A stretch of DNA of 64,000 bases, from assembly GCA_017592665.1 (NCBI GenBank), contig JAGFNW010000003.1:1-64000 (forward strand), given 5' to 3'. Position numbers and translations under genes: made by a program. The notes beneath the pieces were generated by a model. It had not been told where the DNA came from, ran no database searches, and was given only the letters and a program-made list of their open reading frames with translations. This DNA comes from Streptosporangiaceae bacterium NEAU-GS5. GTDB taxonomy: Bacteria > Actinomycetota > Actinomycetes > Streptosporangiales > Streptosporangiaceae. Positions 25,400 through 32,543 of the stretch are shown one piece after another. Each line of letters opens with the position of its first letter. The first letter of the stretch is position 1.

Positions 25400-26368
25400 T
25401 CACCGATAGAGGGCCGCCAGGGATCGCGCCGTGGCGGCCAGGCGGTCGCGCAGCTCCACCGGCTCGATGACCTCGACCTCGGCGCCCAGCTTGAGGAACT
25501 CCGTGTGGGCGTGCGTGAGGGATTCGATCGGCACGGTCGCGGTCGCCCAGCCGTCGGCGCCGGGCGCGGAGCCGGTCTCCTCGATCGCCGCGTTCACCGC
25601 CGAGCTCATGATCTCGCCCGCGCGCTCGCGGCCGGCCGCCGACAGCCTGATCGTCGCCTCTCCCTGGATGAGGCTGGACCGGAAGTCGGTCAGGTGCGCC
25701 CGCCAGTAACCGGCGAGGTCGAACCCCTCCGGCCGGTCGAAGCTCTCGCCGGTGGCCTCGAGCTCCAGGATCGCGCCCACCCGGAAGGTCCTGACGCTGG
25801 GCGCGCCCGCCACGACGTACCACTTGCCGGCCTTCAGGACCAGCCCGTACGGCTCCAGCCGCCGTTCCACCTCGCACGGCTCGCGCCAGCGCCGGTAGAG
25901 CACCCGGATCACGCGCCTGTTCCACACGGCATCGGCCACGGCCGGCAGATAGGGCACCTGGTCGCCGTCGTGATACCAGCCAGGGGCGTCCAGGTGGAAG
26001 TGCTCGCGGACCAGGCGCGATCCGGCGCGCAGGTCCGGCGGGAGAGCGGCCTCGACCTTCAGCTCGGCGGCGGCGGCCAGCGCGCCGAGGCCGAGCTCGG
26101 CCGCGGGACCCGGCATCGCGGCGAAGAACAAGGCTTGGGCCTCCTTGGAGGTCAGGCCGGTCAGCCGGGTGCGGAACCCGTCGAGCAGCTGGTAGCCCCC
26201 GTCGTGGCCGGCCTCGCCGTAGAGGGGGATGCCGGCGGAGTGCAGGGACTCGACGTCGCGGTAGACCGTGCGCACGCTCACCTCCAGTTCGTCGGCGAGC
26301 TGCCGCGCGGTCAGCCGGCCGCGCGCCTGGAGGAGCATGAGCATCGACAACAGTCGGGAGGCGCGCAT
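25400..26368 (-). CDS. WYL-domain transcriptional regulator (YafY/PafC type)
   Basis: A 322-residue regulator with an N-terminal HTH (about 1-60; [27 protein letters not shown]), a middle helical region, the ligand-binding WYL domain (about 130-210; [13 protein letters not shown] ... [18 protein letters not shown]) and a WCX-like C-terminus. The ATG at 26368 is chosen over an upstream frame because the family N-terminus begins there. A perfect palindrome starts 3 bp upstream and the divergent gene is the obvious target. Confidence 0.9.
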   Translation of the reverse strand: MRASRLLSMLMLLQARGRLTARQLADELEVSVRTVYRDVESLHSAGIPLYGEAGHDGGYQLLDGFRTRLTGLTSKEAQALFFAAMPGPAAELGLGALAAAAELKVEAALPPDLRAGSRLVREHFHLDAPGWYHDGDQVPYLPAVADAVWNRRVIRVLYRRWREPCEVERRLEPYGLVLKAGKWYVVAGAPSVRTFRVGAILELEATGESFDRPEGFDLAGYWRAHLTDFRSSLIQGEATIRLSAAGRERAGEIMSSAVNAAIEETGSAPGADGWATATVPIESLTHAHTEFLKLGAEVEVIEPVELRDRLAATARSLAALYR

Positions 26369-26370
26369 AC

Positions 26371-26391
26371 CACTGACAGTACGTGTCAGTG
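26371..26391. promoter_or_regulatory. palindromic operator between the WYL regulator and its divergent gene
   Basis: CACTGACA and TGTCAGTG form perfect 8-bp inverted arms around a 5-bp centre (GTACG). The site covers the bases just before the regulator's ATG and ends 22 bp before the divergent gene, so a bound repressor would block both. Assignment to the WYL protein is inferred from position. Confidence 0.7.
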
Positions 26392-26412
26392 GAGGGATTC
26401 TAGGTTGCCCGC

Positions 26413-26886
26413 ATGCCATTCATGGAGAAGAACCTGCGCGCCCTGGCTCCGATCACCGTGCAGGACCGGCCGTACAAGCGCTACCACGTCGACCGGCCGG
26501 GGCACGAGATCGAGCCGGAGGTGGAGAAGGCCGCCTACGCGTTCCTGCCGCGCCTGGTGCCCGAGCCGGCCGGCGACTCCCCGGCCGGCTGGATCGTGCT
26601 GCACCGGGGCGGCGACACCGGCGCCTACCTTCTCGCGTACACCTGGGTCTGGGACAACGTGGTCGAATGCCACGTCGCGGCGGCCGGGCAGCCCATCCTC
26701 GGCTGCCCGGACGAGGACCCGACGCACTTCATCCTCGAGACGCGGCCATGGTTCGGCTGCGTGTGGGAGCTGCCGGCCTTGGAGCACGAGCGATCGGCCT
26801 GGGTCCGGCACATGTTCGTTCCTGACGAGCCCGACCTCGACGGCTATCTGGCCGACACCCGGCGGCCCGGTTCTGTCGGCCTCTAG
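26413..26886 (+). CDS. conserved hypothetical protein, likely WYL-regulated
   Basis: A 157-residue soluble protein without signal peptide or membrane helix; the family is not recognised with confidence. It is rich in Trp, Pro and acidic residues, with [31 protein letters not shown] in the middle and [23 protein letters not shown] after it, suggesting a compact alpha/beta fold. It is transcribed away from the WYL regulator and the palindrome lies immediately upstream, so it is probably the regulator's main target. Confidence 0.7.
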   Translation: MPFMEKNLRALAPITVQDRPYKRYHVDRPGHEIEPEVEKAAYAFLPRLVPEPAGDSPAGWIVLHRGGDTGAYLLAYTWVWDNVVECHVAAAGQPILGCPDEDPTHFILETRPWFGCVWELPALEHERSAWVRHMFVPDEPDLDGYLADTRRPGSVGL

Positions 26887-26901
26887 GGGTAGCCTGTCCG
26901 C

Positions 26902-27534
26902 GTGGCGGAGCAGACGATCAGCGATGAGGATTGGGATTCCCGCGATCTGACCGGAGAGCGCTTCGAGCAGGTGGTCTTCAGCGACGTCGACCTGACCGAG
27001 GCGACCGGGCAGGGCGCGGTGTTCTCCGAGTGCGTCTTCCGCCGGGTGAGGTTCAACGCGTCCACGCACGTCACCGCGGCCTTCCTGAACTGTAAGTTCG
27101 TCCGGTGCTCGTTCTTCGACGCGACCTTCACCGAGTGCAAGGTGGTCGGCGGCACGTTCGAGCAGTGCGAGTTCCCGCTGCTGAAGGTCGAGGGCGGCGA
27201 CTGGTCGTTCGCCGGGTTGCGCGACGCCGATCTCCGCGGCGCGTCGTTCACCGGCGTGCGGATGCGTGAGGCCGATCTGACCGGCGCGCGCTGCTCGGGC
27301 GCCACCCTCCGCGACGTCGATCTGTCGGGGGCCACCCTGCACCGCGCCGACCTGTCGGAGTGCGACCTGCGCGGCAGCGACCTGACCAGCCTCGACCCGC
27401 TCGACACCACGATCAAGGACGCGGTGATCGACGTCACCCAGGCCGTGCTGATCGCCACGGCCCTGGGTCTGCGGGTCAGAGACCCGCGAGAAGAGGTGGG
27501 AAAGCCGGGCCGCGGCGCAGCCGGAGCTCGTTGA
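26902..27534 (+). CDS. pentapeptide repeat protein
   Basis: A 210-residue protein with runs of A(D/N)Lxx-type repeats forming a right-handed quadrilateral beta-helix, e.g. GLRDADLRGASFTGVRMREADLT and SGATLHRADLSECDLRGSDLTS. A Cys/Phe-rich variant block lies at about 30-100. Such proteins can mimic DNA and protect gyrase, but many have no known role. It starts at a GTG 16 bp after the preceding gene and its 3' end overlaps the convergent acyltransferase gene by 59 bp. Confidence 0.85.
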   Translation: MAEQTISDEDWDSRDLTGERFEQVVFSDVDLTEATGQGAVFSECVFRRVRFNASTHVTAAFLNCKFVRCSFFDATFTECKVVGGTFEQCEFPLLKVEGGDWSFAGLRDADLRGASFTGVRMREADLTGARCSGATLRDVDLSGATLHRADLSECDLRGSDLTSLDPLDTTIKDAVIDVTQAVLIATALGLRVRDPREEVGKPGRGAAGAR

Positions 27535-28309
27535 GCTGGGCCTGGATGGTCTCACGGACCTCGTCGGTCTGGTTGAAGATCACCATCGGATCGTCGGCGT
27601 CGGCCGGCTCATAGCGGTCGGTCCTGATGGGCTCGCCGAATTCGATCAGCCACTTCGAGGGCAGTGGGATCAGGCCGAGCGGCCCGAGCAGCGGGAAGAA
27701 CGGCGTGATCGGCAGATAGGGCAGGCCGAGGGCGCGGGCCAGCGTCGTCAGGTCGCCGATCTTGGGATAGATCTCCTCGGCCCCGACGATGGCGCACGGG
27801 ATGATCGGCACGCCCGCCCTGACGGCGGACGCCACGAAGCCGCCCCGGCCGAACCGCTGCAGCTTGTAGCGCTGCGAGAAGGGCTTGCCGACGCCCTTGA
27901 ACCCCTCGGGGAACACCCCGACCAGCTCGCCCTTGCGCAGCAGCCGGTCGGCGTCCTCGGGGCTGGCGCGGGTGTGCCCGCTCTTGCGGGACAGGTGGCC
28001 GAGCACGGGCAGCTGATAGACCAGGTCGGCGCCGAGCAGCCGGACCGCGCGACCGGCCTCGTCGTGCAGCGCGACCTGCATCATGAGCGCGTCGATCGGC
28101 ACGGTGCCCGAGTGGTTGGCGACGACGAGCGCGCCGCCCTCGGCGGGCACGTGCTCAAGGCCGCTCACCTCCACCCGGAACCACTTCCGGTAGAGCGGCC
28201 TCACCAGGTTGAGCAGGACCCTGTCGTTGAGCTCTGGATCGAAGCCGAACTCGTCGACCTCGTACTCACCGGTGATCCGCCGTCGGAGGAAGGCCAGGAA
28301 ATCCTCCAT
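27476..28309 (-). CDS. lysophospholipid acyltransferase (PlsC-like)
   Basis: A 277-residue acyltransferase. The catalytic HX4D motif is in VVANHSGTVPID, and the acyl-acceptor motif is FPEGFKGVGK. The C half carries hydrophobic segments (PYLPITPFFPLLGPLGLIPL) suited to membrane association. It should esterify a lysophospholipid or glycolipid. The ATG at 28309 has an AAGG site upstream; a GTG at 28318 overlapping the epimerase stop is the alternative. It forms an operon with the epimerase gene. Confidence 0.88.
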   Translation of the reverse strand: MEDFLAFLRRRITGEYEVDEFGFDPELNDRVLLNLVRPLYRKWFRVEVSGLEHVPAEGGALVVANHSGTVPIDALMMQVALHDEAGRAVRLLGADLVYQLPVLGHLSRKSGHTRASPEDADRLLRKGELVGVFPEGFKGVGKPFSQRYKLQRFGRGGFVASAVRAGVPIIPCAIVGAEEIYPKIGDLTTLARALGLPYLPITPFFPLLGPLGLIPLPSKWLIEFGEPIRTDRYEPADADDPMVIFNQTDEVRETIQAQLNELRLRRGPAFPPLLAGL

Positions 28310-28314
28310 GGCGA

Positions 28315-29307
28315 TCACCTTCTCGTGAAGTAGTCCAGAACTGCGAGTGGCAAATTACCTGATATCCCGCGAGAGCGGAGGTAGTCATCGAATGCCGCGG
28401 CCGTTGTGAATTTCGGCTTCCACCCGAGCGTGGCCGCGAGCCGGAGCGTCTCGACGGCGCGGCCATGGCAGATGAGCCCCAGCTGTTCGGGCGAGAAGTC
28501 GAGCAGGCCCGCGGCCCGGGCCGCCTCTCCCAGCATCCGGAAGGCGGGCGACGGCAGCGGGATCGACAGCCGGCCGGCGCGCCGCATGCACTGGGACAGC
28601 AGCAGCACGCCCTCGCCGGCCACGTTGAACGTGCCAGGATGATCTTCCGTGGCCATCCGGCGCAGCACCTCGACCGCGTCGTCCTCGTGCACGAACTGCA
28701 GGCGGGGGTCGAACCCCAGCACCGTGGGCGGGACAAGCTGCCCGAAATACCGGGTCAGCGGCGAGTCGACGGCGGGGCCCATGAAGTTGGCGAAGCGCAG
28801 GGTCGTGGTCACCACGTCGCGGCGGCGCCGTGCGAAGCCGCGCACATAGCCCTCGACCTCGTGGGCGTCCTTGGCGTAGCCGGAGTGGGGGACTTCGACC
28901 GGCTCGCTGTCCTCGGTGAAGACAGCGGGATCGTGCGGGGTCGAACCGTAGACGGCCGTGGTGGAGCGCACCACGACGCGGCGCACCGTCGACGATCGCT
29001 GACACGCCGCCAGCAGCTGCATGGTGCCGATGACGTTGTGTTCCTTCATCGCGGACCTGCTCTTGGCGGGCACGCTGACAAGGCTCATATGGACGACGGT
29101 GGTCACGTCGGCCGCGGCGATCACCTGACCGATGTCAGGGCTACGCAGGTCGACGCGGACGAATTCGACACGCCCGAGATCACGGGCGCGTGGTGGCACG
29201 GTGTCGACCCCGATGACCCGGTCGATCTCCGGGTCGGCTGCGAGAACGCCCGCCAACCGAGCGCCGATGTGACGAGAGACCCCGGTGACGAGCACGGACT
29301 GGGTCAT
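28315..29307 (-). CDS. NAD-dependent epimerase/dehydratase (extended SDR)
   Basis: A 330-residue Rossmann-fold protein. The dinucleotide motif is degenerate: LVTGVSRHIGARLAGVL instead of GxxGxxG. The active site appears as Ser/Thr in VVRSTTAVYGSTP and YAKDAHEVEGYV (YxxxH instead of YxxxK). The substitution of the usual catalytic Lys by His is notable and leaves activity uncertain. The gene pairs with the acyltransferase, a common actinobacterial arrangement near bS22 and the HTH gene. Confidence 0.82.
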   Translation of the reverse strand: MTQSVLVTGVSRHIGARLAGVLAADPEIDRVIGVDTVPPRARDLGRVEFVRVDLRSPDIGQVIAAADVTTVVHMSLVSVPAKSRSAMKEHNVIGTMQLLAACQRSSTVRRVVVRSTTAVYGSTPHDPAVFTEDSEPVEVPHSGYAKDAHEVEGYVRGFARRRRDVVTTTLRFANFMGPAVDSPLTRYFGQLVPPTVLGFDPRLQFVHEDDAVEVLRRMATEDHPGTFNVAGEGVLLLSQCMRRAGRLSIPLPSPAFRMLGEAARAAGLLDFSPEQLGLICHGRAVETLRLAATLGWKPKFTTAAAFDDYLRSRGISGNLPLAVLDYFTRR

Positions 29308-29331
29308 CTGACGCCTCGCAGGGATCCGGAG

Positions 29332-29430
29332 CTACTTCTTGTTACGCCGCTGGATGCGGGTCTTCTTCAGCAGCTTACGGTGCTTCTTCTTGGCCATGCG
29401 CTTGCGTCGCTTCTTGATGACAGAGCCCAC
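29332..29430 (-). CDS. small ribosomal subunit protein bS22
   Basis: A 32-residue, extremely basic peptide starting [20 protein letters not shown] and ending RIQRRNKK. It matches the actinobacterial bS22 protein (AURKAIP1/COX24 domain), which sits in the small subunit near the decoding centre. The start is a GTG at 29430 with GGGGG six bases before it. It is too short for most gene finders. No symbol is used because naming varies. Confidence 0.9.
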   Translation of the reverse strand: MGSVIKKRRKRMAKKKHRKLLKKTRIQRRNKK

Positions 29431-29552
29431 GGGACCCCCAGGTGATAGGTAGGTTTCGATGCGAACCGGTGCGCACGCGCACACCAGCACAACACCCTAC
29501 CGGCGATCCACTGTTCGATCGCCCCTGGGGGCACCCCGGTCTCTGGGAAACG

Positions 29553-29756
29553 TCACCCCGCTTCGATGAACGCATCCCTGAGGTAGTCGTGTACCGCCTG
29601 CTCGGGCACTCTGAAGGATCGGCCGACCCGGATGGCCGGCAACTCGCCCGAATGCACGAGCCGATACACCGTCATCTTGGACACCCGCATGACGGTGGCG
29701 ACTTCCGCCACCGTCAGGAACTTCACCTCGCTGAGAGGTCTTTCGCCTGCACCCAT
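29553..29756 (-). CDS. small excisionase/BldC-like HTH protein
   Basis: A 67-residue protein with one MerR/excisionase-type winged HTH (FLTVAEVATVMRVSKMTVYRLVHSGELPAIRVGRSFRVPEQAVHDYL). It strongly resembles a conserved streptomycete regulator found at the same position beside bS22. No effector domain is present. The ATG at 29756 has GAAGAGG upstream; the frame extends to 29804 but without support. DNA target unknown; despite the fold it is unlikely to be a phage excisionase because no integrase is nearby. Confidence 0.85.
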   Translation of the reverse strand: MGAGERPLSEVKFLTVAEVATVMRVSKMTVYRLVHSGELPAIRVGRSFRVPEQAVHDYLRDAFIEAG

Positions 29757-30058
29757 CGGACGCCTCTTCCGCACGTGTTTACGGGTTATCCCCACTGGTG
29801 CCATTGCTCACGCACGTGTACTGCTGTCAGCGTAAGTCGGGACTCCGAGTAGGCAAACCCCCCATTTCATCAGCTGCCGGAGCCGCATGCCGTCGAATCC
29901 GAGAAAATCGCTGGTAAGCAGCCGGACCGTGCCCCTCGCCTCGATCTTGGAACGGACCAACTTCTCTCACATAAGAGTCGCCTGGGATCACAAAAAAGTT
30001 GGCAACCGATGGACACACTGGTGGAAAGGTAGGAGCGAAATGCCTGGTTTGGGCGGTC
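29757..30058. other. 302-bp intergenic region
   Basis: It contains the upstream region of the small HTH gene (A/T-richer near 29970-30010) and the downstream side of the phosphatase gene. AGGAG lies six bases before an 11-codon frame (ATG 30040, MPGLGGPKVLG), itself the end of a 62-codon frame from 29887. Neither has other support. No hairpin terminator is obvious. Confidence 0.5.
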
Positions 30059-30841
30059 CTAAAGTCCTCGGGTGATCCGATCGACCAGGTAGACGGTCAG
30101 TGGACCGTAATAACGGGGTAGCACGTTGTCGTCCAACGGCACACAGACCGCGATCTTGCCCTCGTCCTCGCCCACGAACAGCGCCGGGTCGTTGCTGTCG
30201 GCGAACCCGACCGTCTCGATCCCGGCCTCGCCCGCGGCGCCGGCCCAGCCATGATCCGCGATCACGAGGTCGGGGCGGACCTCGGCGAGGATGGCCCGCA
30301 TGGGGTGCGGGTCGTGGGTGTGCACCAGGCCGCCGCCGTCGTCGAGCAGGGCCACGTCGTCGACGTAGCGGATGGCGCGGCGCCGCCCGAAGCCGCCCGT
30401 CACGTAGGTCCACCCCTCGGCCGCGTCGACCAGCCGGGCCCCGTGCGCGGCCACCAGCCGGGCAAGGCCCATGTGGACCGTGAGCAACCCGGTCGGATGC
30501 CCGGTCGCCACCGCGATCAACGGGCTTCCCCTGCGGAGGGCCGCGGCGATCCGGTCGGCCATGGCCTCGAGGGCGTCGATGGTCCGGTCGGGGTCGATCG
30601 TGTCCTGACCATCCCGATGGCCCGGATCGGCGACCACGCCCGCGGACTTGGACATCAGCGCCAGCACGTCCCGGTAGGCCCACGTGCCCTCGAAGGTCAG
30701 GCCGAACATGTAGTGCGGGTCGCGCAGCGCAAGCGACCGGTAGTGGTCGAGGTTGTTCTCGCGGCTCGTGGCCACGTCGCCGGCGATCCGGGTCCTGATC
30801 AGGTGGTCGCGCAGTTCGTCACGGGTTAGGCGGGATGTCAC
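30059..30841 (-). CDS. actinobacterial 'phosphatase' family protein
   Basis: A 260-residue soluble protein of a conserved actinobacterial family annotated as phosphatase. Conserved-looking blocks are GLTFEGTWAYRDVLALM, LIAVATGHPTGLLTVHM, FGRRRAIRYVDDVALL, DLVIADHGWAGAAGEAGIETVGFADSNDPALF and the C-terminal VYLVDRI. No classical HAD or PTP motif is visible, so the reaction is unverified. It stands between the HTH gene and the acuC-like gene on the same strand. Confidence 0.65.
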   Translation of the reverse strand: MTSRLTRDELRDHLIRTRIAGDVATSRENNLDHYRSLALRDPHYMFGLTFEGTWAYRDVLALMSKSAGVVADPGHRDGQDTIDPDRTIDALEAMADRIAAALRRGSPLIAVATGHPTGLLTVHMGLARLVAAHGARLVDAAEGWTYVTGGFGRRRAIRYVDDVALLDDGGGLVHTHDPHPMRAILAEVRPDLVIADHGWAGAAGEAGIETVGFADSNDPALFVGEDEGKIAVCVPLDDNVLPRYYGPLTVYLVDRITRGL

Positions 30842-30877
30842 GGGAGGTACAGCGCTCCTCGGATCGCAGTGATTCCA

Positions 30878-32044
30878 TCACGGCATGGGGTCGAGCCCGT
30901 GGTACGGGAACACCGCGTTCCGCGTGGCCATGATCGCCCGGTCGATGGGGTCATCGGGGTCGTAGCCTTCGGCGATGTCGCGGAAGGCGGGGGTCCGCCC
31001 GTCCGTCATCGACAGCGGCGCGAGTTCGCCGGTCCGGCTGCGGACCATGTCGCGCCAGTCGTCCGGCGTGGGCGTGGCCGGGTCGATCGGATGGCCGGCC
31101 GCCTCGGCCAGCAGGTGCGTCCACGCCCGGGGCACGACCTGGACCAGTTCGTAGCCGCCGCCTCCAGTGGCGAGCCAGCGGCCGCCCTGGGCCGTCTCGT
31201 GGGCCAGCGCGTGCAGCGCGGCGTAGGCGGTCCGCTGCCCGTCGAGGCTCAGCATCAGGTTGGCCAGCGGGTCGAGCGCGTGGCTGTCGCAGCCGTGCTG
31301 GGTGACGAGGATGTCCGGGGAGAACTCGCGCAGCAGCGGCGGCACCACCGCGTGGAAGGCCCTGAGCCAGCCCGTGTCGCCGCATCCGGCCGGGAGCGCC
31401 ACGTTGACGGCGCTGCCCTCCGCGCCGGTCTCCTCGGCGAACCCGGTGCCGGGAAACAGGGTCCGGGGCGACTCGTGAAGGCTGATGGTCAGGACCCGGG
31501 GGTCGTCGTAGAAAAGCGCCTGCACGCCATCGCCGTGGTGGACGTCGACGTCCACGTACGCGATCTTCTTGGCGCCCTGCGCGAGCATCCAGGCGATGGC
31601 CATGGCCGGGTCGTTGTAGACGCAGAAGCCGCTGGCGTTGGCGGCCATCGCGTGGTGCAGGCCGCCCGCCACGTTGACCGCGTGCTGGCTCGCGCCGCTC
31701 CACACGGCCTGGGCCGCCGCCAGGGTCGCGCCGGCCACCAGGGCCGACGCCTCGTGCACGCCCTTGAAGGCCGGGTTGTCGGTCGTGCCGAGGCCGTACG
31801 CGAAGTCGGGGCGGCCGCTGACCGAGACCCGTTTGACGGCGTCCACGTAGTCCCGCTTGTGGACCAGCGCGAGATCCTCGTCGGTGGCCGGGGCGCAGCC
31901 CACCACCTCGACCTCGTCGAGCACGCCGAAGGCACGCGCCAGCGCCATGGTCAATTCGACCCTGATCGGCGCCAGCGGATGCCCTCGCCCAAAGTCATAC
32001 GACGTCAGCGCGTCGTCCCAAATGACCCGCACCGCGTCGCTCAT
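30878..32044 (-). CDS. acuC: AcuC-like histone-deacetylase-family protein
   Basis: A 388-residue class I/II HDAC-fold enzyme. Metal and catalytic motifs are GGLHHAMAANASGFCVYNDPAMAI (catalytic His pair) and YVDVDVHHGDGVQALFY (zinc Asp/His), with TQHGCDSHALDPLANL supplying the third ligand. The active-site Gly-rich loop is LATGGGGYEL. It probably removes acetyl groups from lysine side chains, as AcuC does for acetyl-CoA synthetase. It ends 36 bp before the phosphatase gene. Confidence 0.9.
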   Translation of the reverse strand: MSDAVRVIWDDALTSYDFGRGHPLAPIRVELTMALARAFGVLDEVEVVGCAPATDEDLALVHKRDYVDAVKRVSVSGRPDFAYGLGTTDNPAFKGVHEASALVAGATLAAAQAVWSGASQHAVNVAGGLHHAMAANASGFCVYNDPAMAIAWMLAQGAKKIAYVDVDVHHGDGVQALFYDDPRVLTISLHESPRTLFPGTGFAEETGAEGSAVNVALPAGCGDTGWLRAFHAVVPPLLREFSPDILVTQHGCDSHALDPLANLMLSLDGQRTAYAALHALAHETAQGGRWLATGGGGYELVQVVPRAWTHLLAEAAGHPIDPATPTPDDWRDMVRSRTGELAPLSMTDGRTPAFRDIAEGYDPDDPIDRAIMATRNAVFPYHGLDPMP

Positions 32045-32075
32045 ACCGCGAAATTACCGCATGCGACGCACCGAC

Positions 32076-32456
32076 TCACGAGTGGCAGTGCTTGTTGCCG
32101 CTCGAATAGAGGCCGACGACCTGCGCCGGGGGGATGAAACGGATCCGTAGACACTGATGCTTGCGCGCGGCCTCGCCCGCCTTCAGCGCGAGCAGCGCGC
32201 TCGCGGCGGACACCGCCTTGCACGCCGGGTGCGAGCACTTGCCGGTGAGGACCGCGATGGCGCCGAGGGGCGTTGCCATGCGCCGGGTCAACGGCCGGCT
32301 GAAGTAAAGACTGCAGGTCACCCATCCGCAGTCGACCGAGATGGGCGACCTGGCCCGCTCGGTCTGGATGGTGGCCGCGGACGCGGGCGCGCTGAGCGCC
32401 GTCTCCGTGAGCAGCGCGGCGGCCCCGAGCAGGACCGCGATCCGGCGGATTTTCAT
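32076..32456 (-). CDS. small secreted cysteine-containing protein
   Basis: A 126-residue protein with a clear signal peptide (MKIRRIAVLLGAAALLTETA..., cleavage near ASA at about 28). The mature part has five Cys, including DCGWVTCSLYFSRPLTRRM and GKCSHPACKA, suggesting disulfides. The family is not recognised. AGGAGG seven bases upstream supports the ATG at 32456. It is divergent from the SARP gene, and the SARP-type direct repeats lie 50-78 bp upstream, so it may belong to the same regulon. Confidence 0.75.
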   Translation of the reverse strand: MKIRRIAVLLGAAALLTETALSAPASAATIQTERARSPISVDCGWVTCSLYFSRPLTRRMATPLGAIAVLTGKCSHPACKAVSAASALLALKAGEAARKHQCLRIRFIPPAQVVGLYSSGNKHCHS

Positions 32457-32505
32457 GGCCTGACCTCCTGTGTTCTAGATGAGGGCCTTGACGCTAGGGA
32501 CGAGA

Positions 32506-32534
32506 GGTTCAGGAACCGTTCGGGATGCGTTTGG
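32506..32534 (+). promoter_or_regulatory. three direct heptamer repeats, 11-bp period (SARP-type operator)
   Basis: GGTTCAG (32506), CGTTCGG (32517) and CGTTTGG (32528) are spaced exactly 11 bp apart with 4-bp spacers, the geometry bound by SARP regulators. They end 9 bp before the SARP start and lie between it and the divergent secreted-protein gene. PhoP boxes also use 11-bp GTTCA-type repeats and are the alternative. Confidence 0.6.
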
Positions 32535-32543
32535 CTGTGACTC

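Noticed and set aside
28465-29445. 326-codon plus-strand frame over the epimerase and bS22 genes
   Set aside because: Antisense of two supported genes, with His/Gly/Arg-biased composition typical of such shadows.
29553-29756. Phage excisionase with a nearby integrated element
   Set aside because: No integrase, att duplication or phage gene is near; the protein and its bS22 neighbour are a conserved chromosomal pair.
29887-30075. 62-codon frame, and an 11-codon frame with an AGGAG site at its end
   Set aside because: It overlaps the phosphatase gene end, has no recognisable features, and a single ribosome-like site is not enough.
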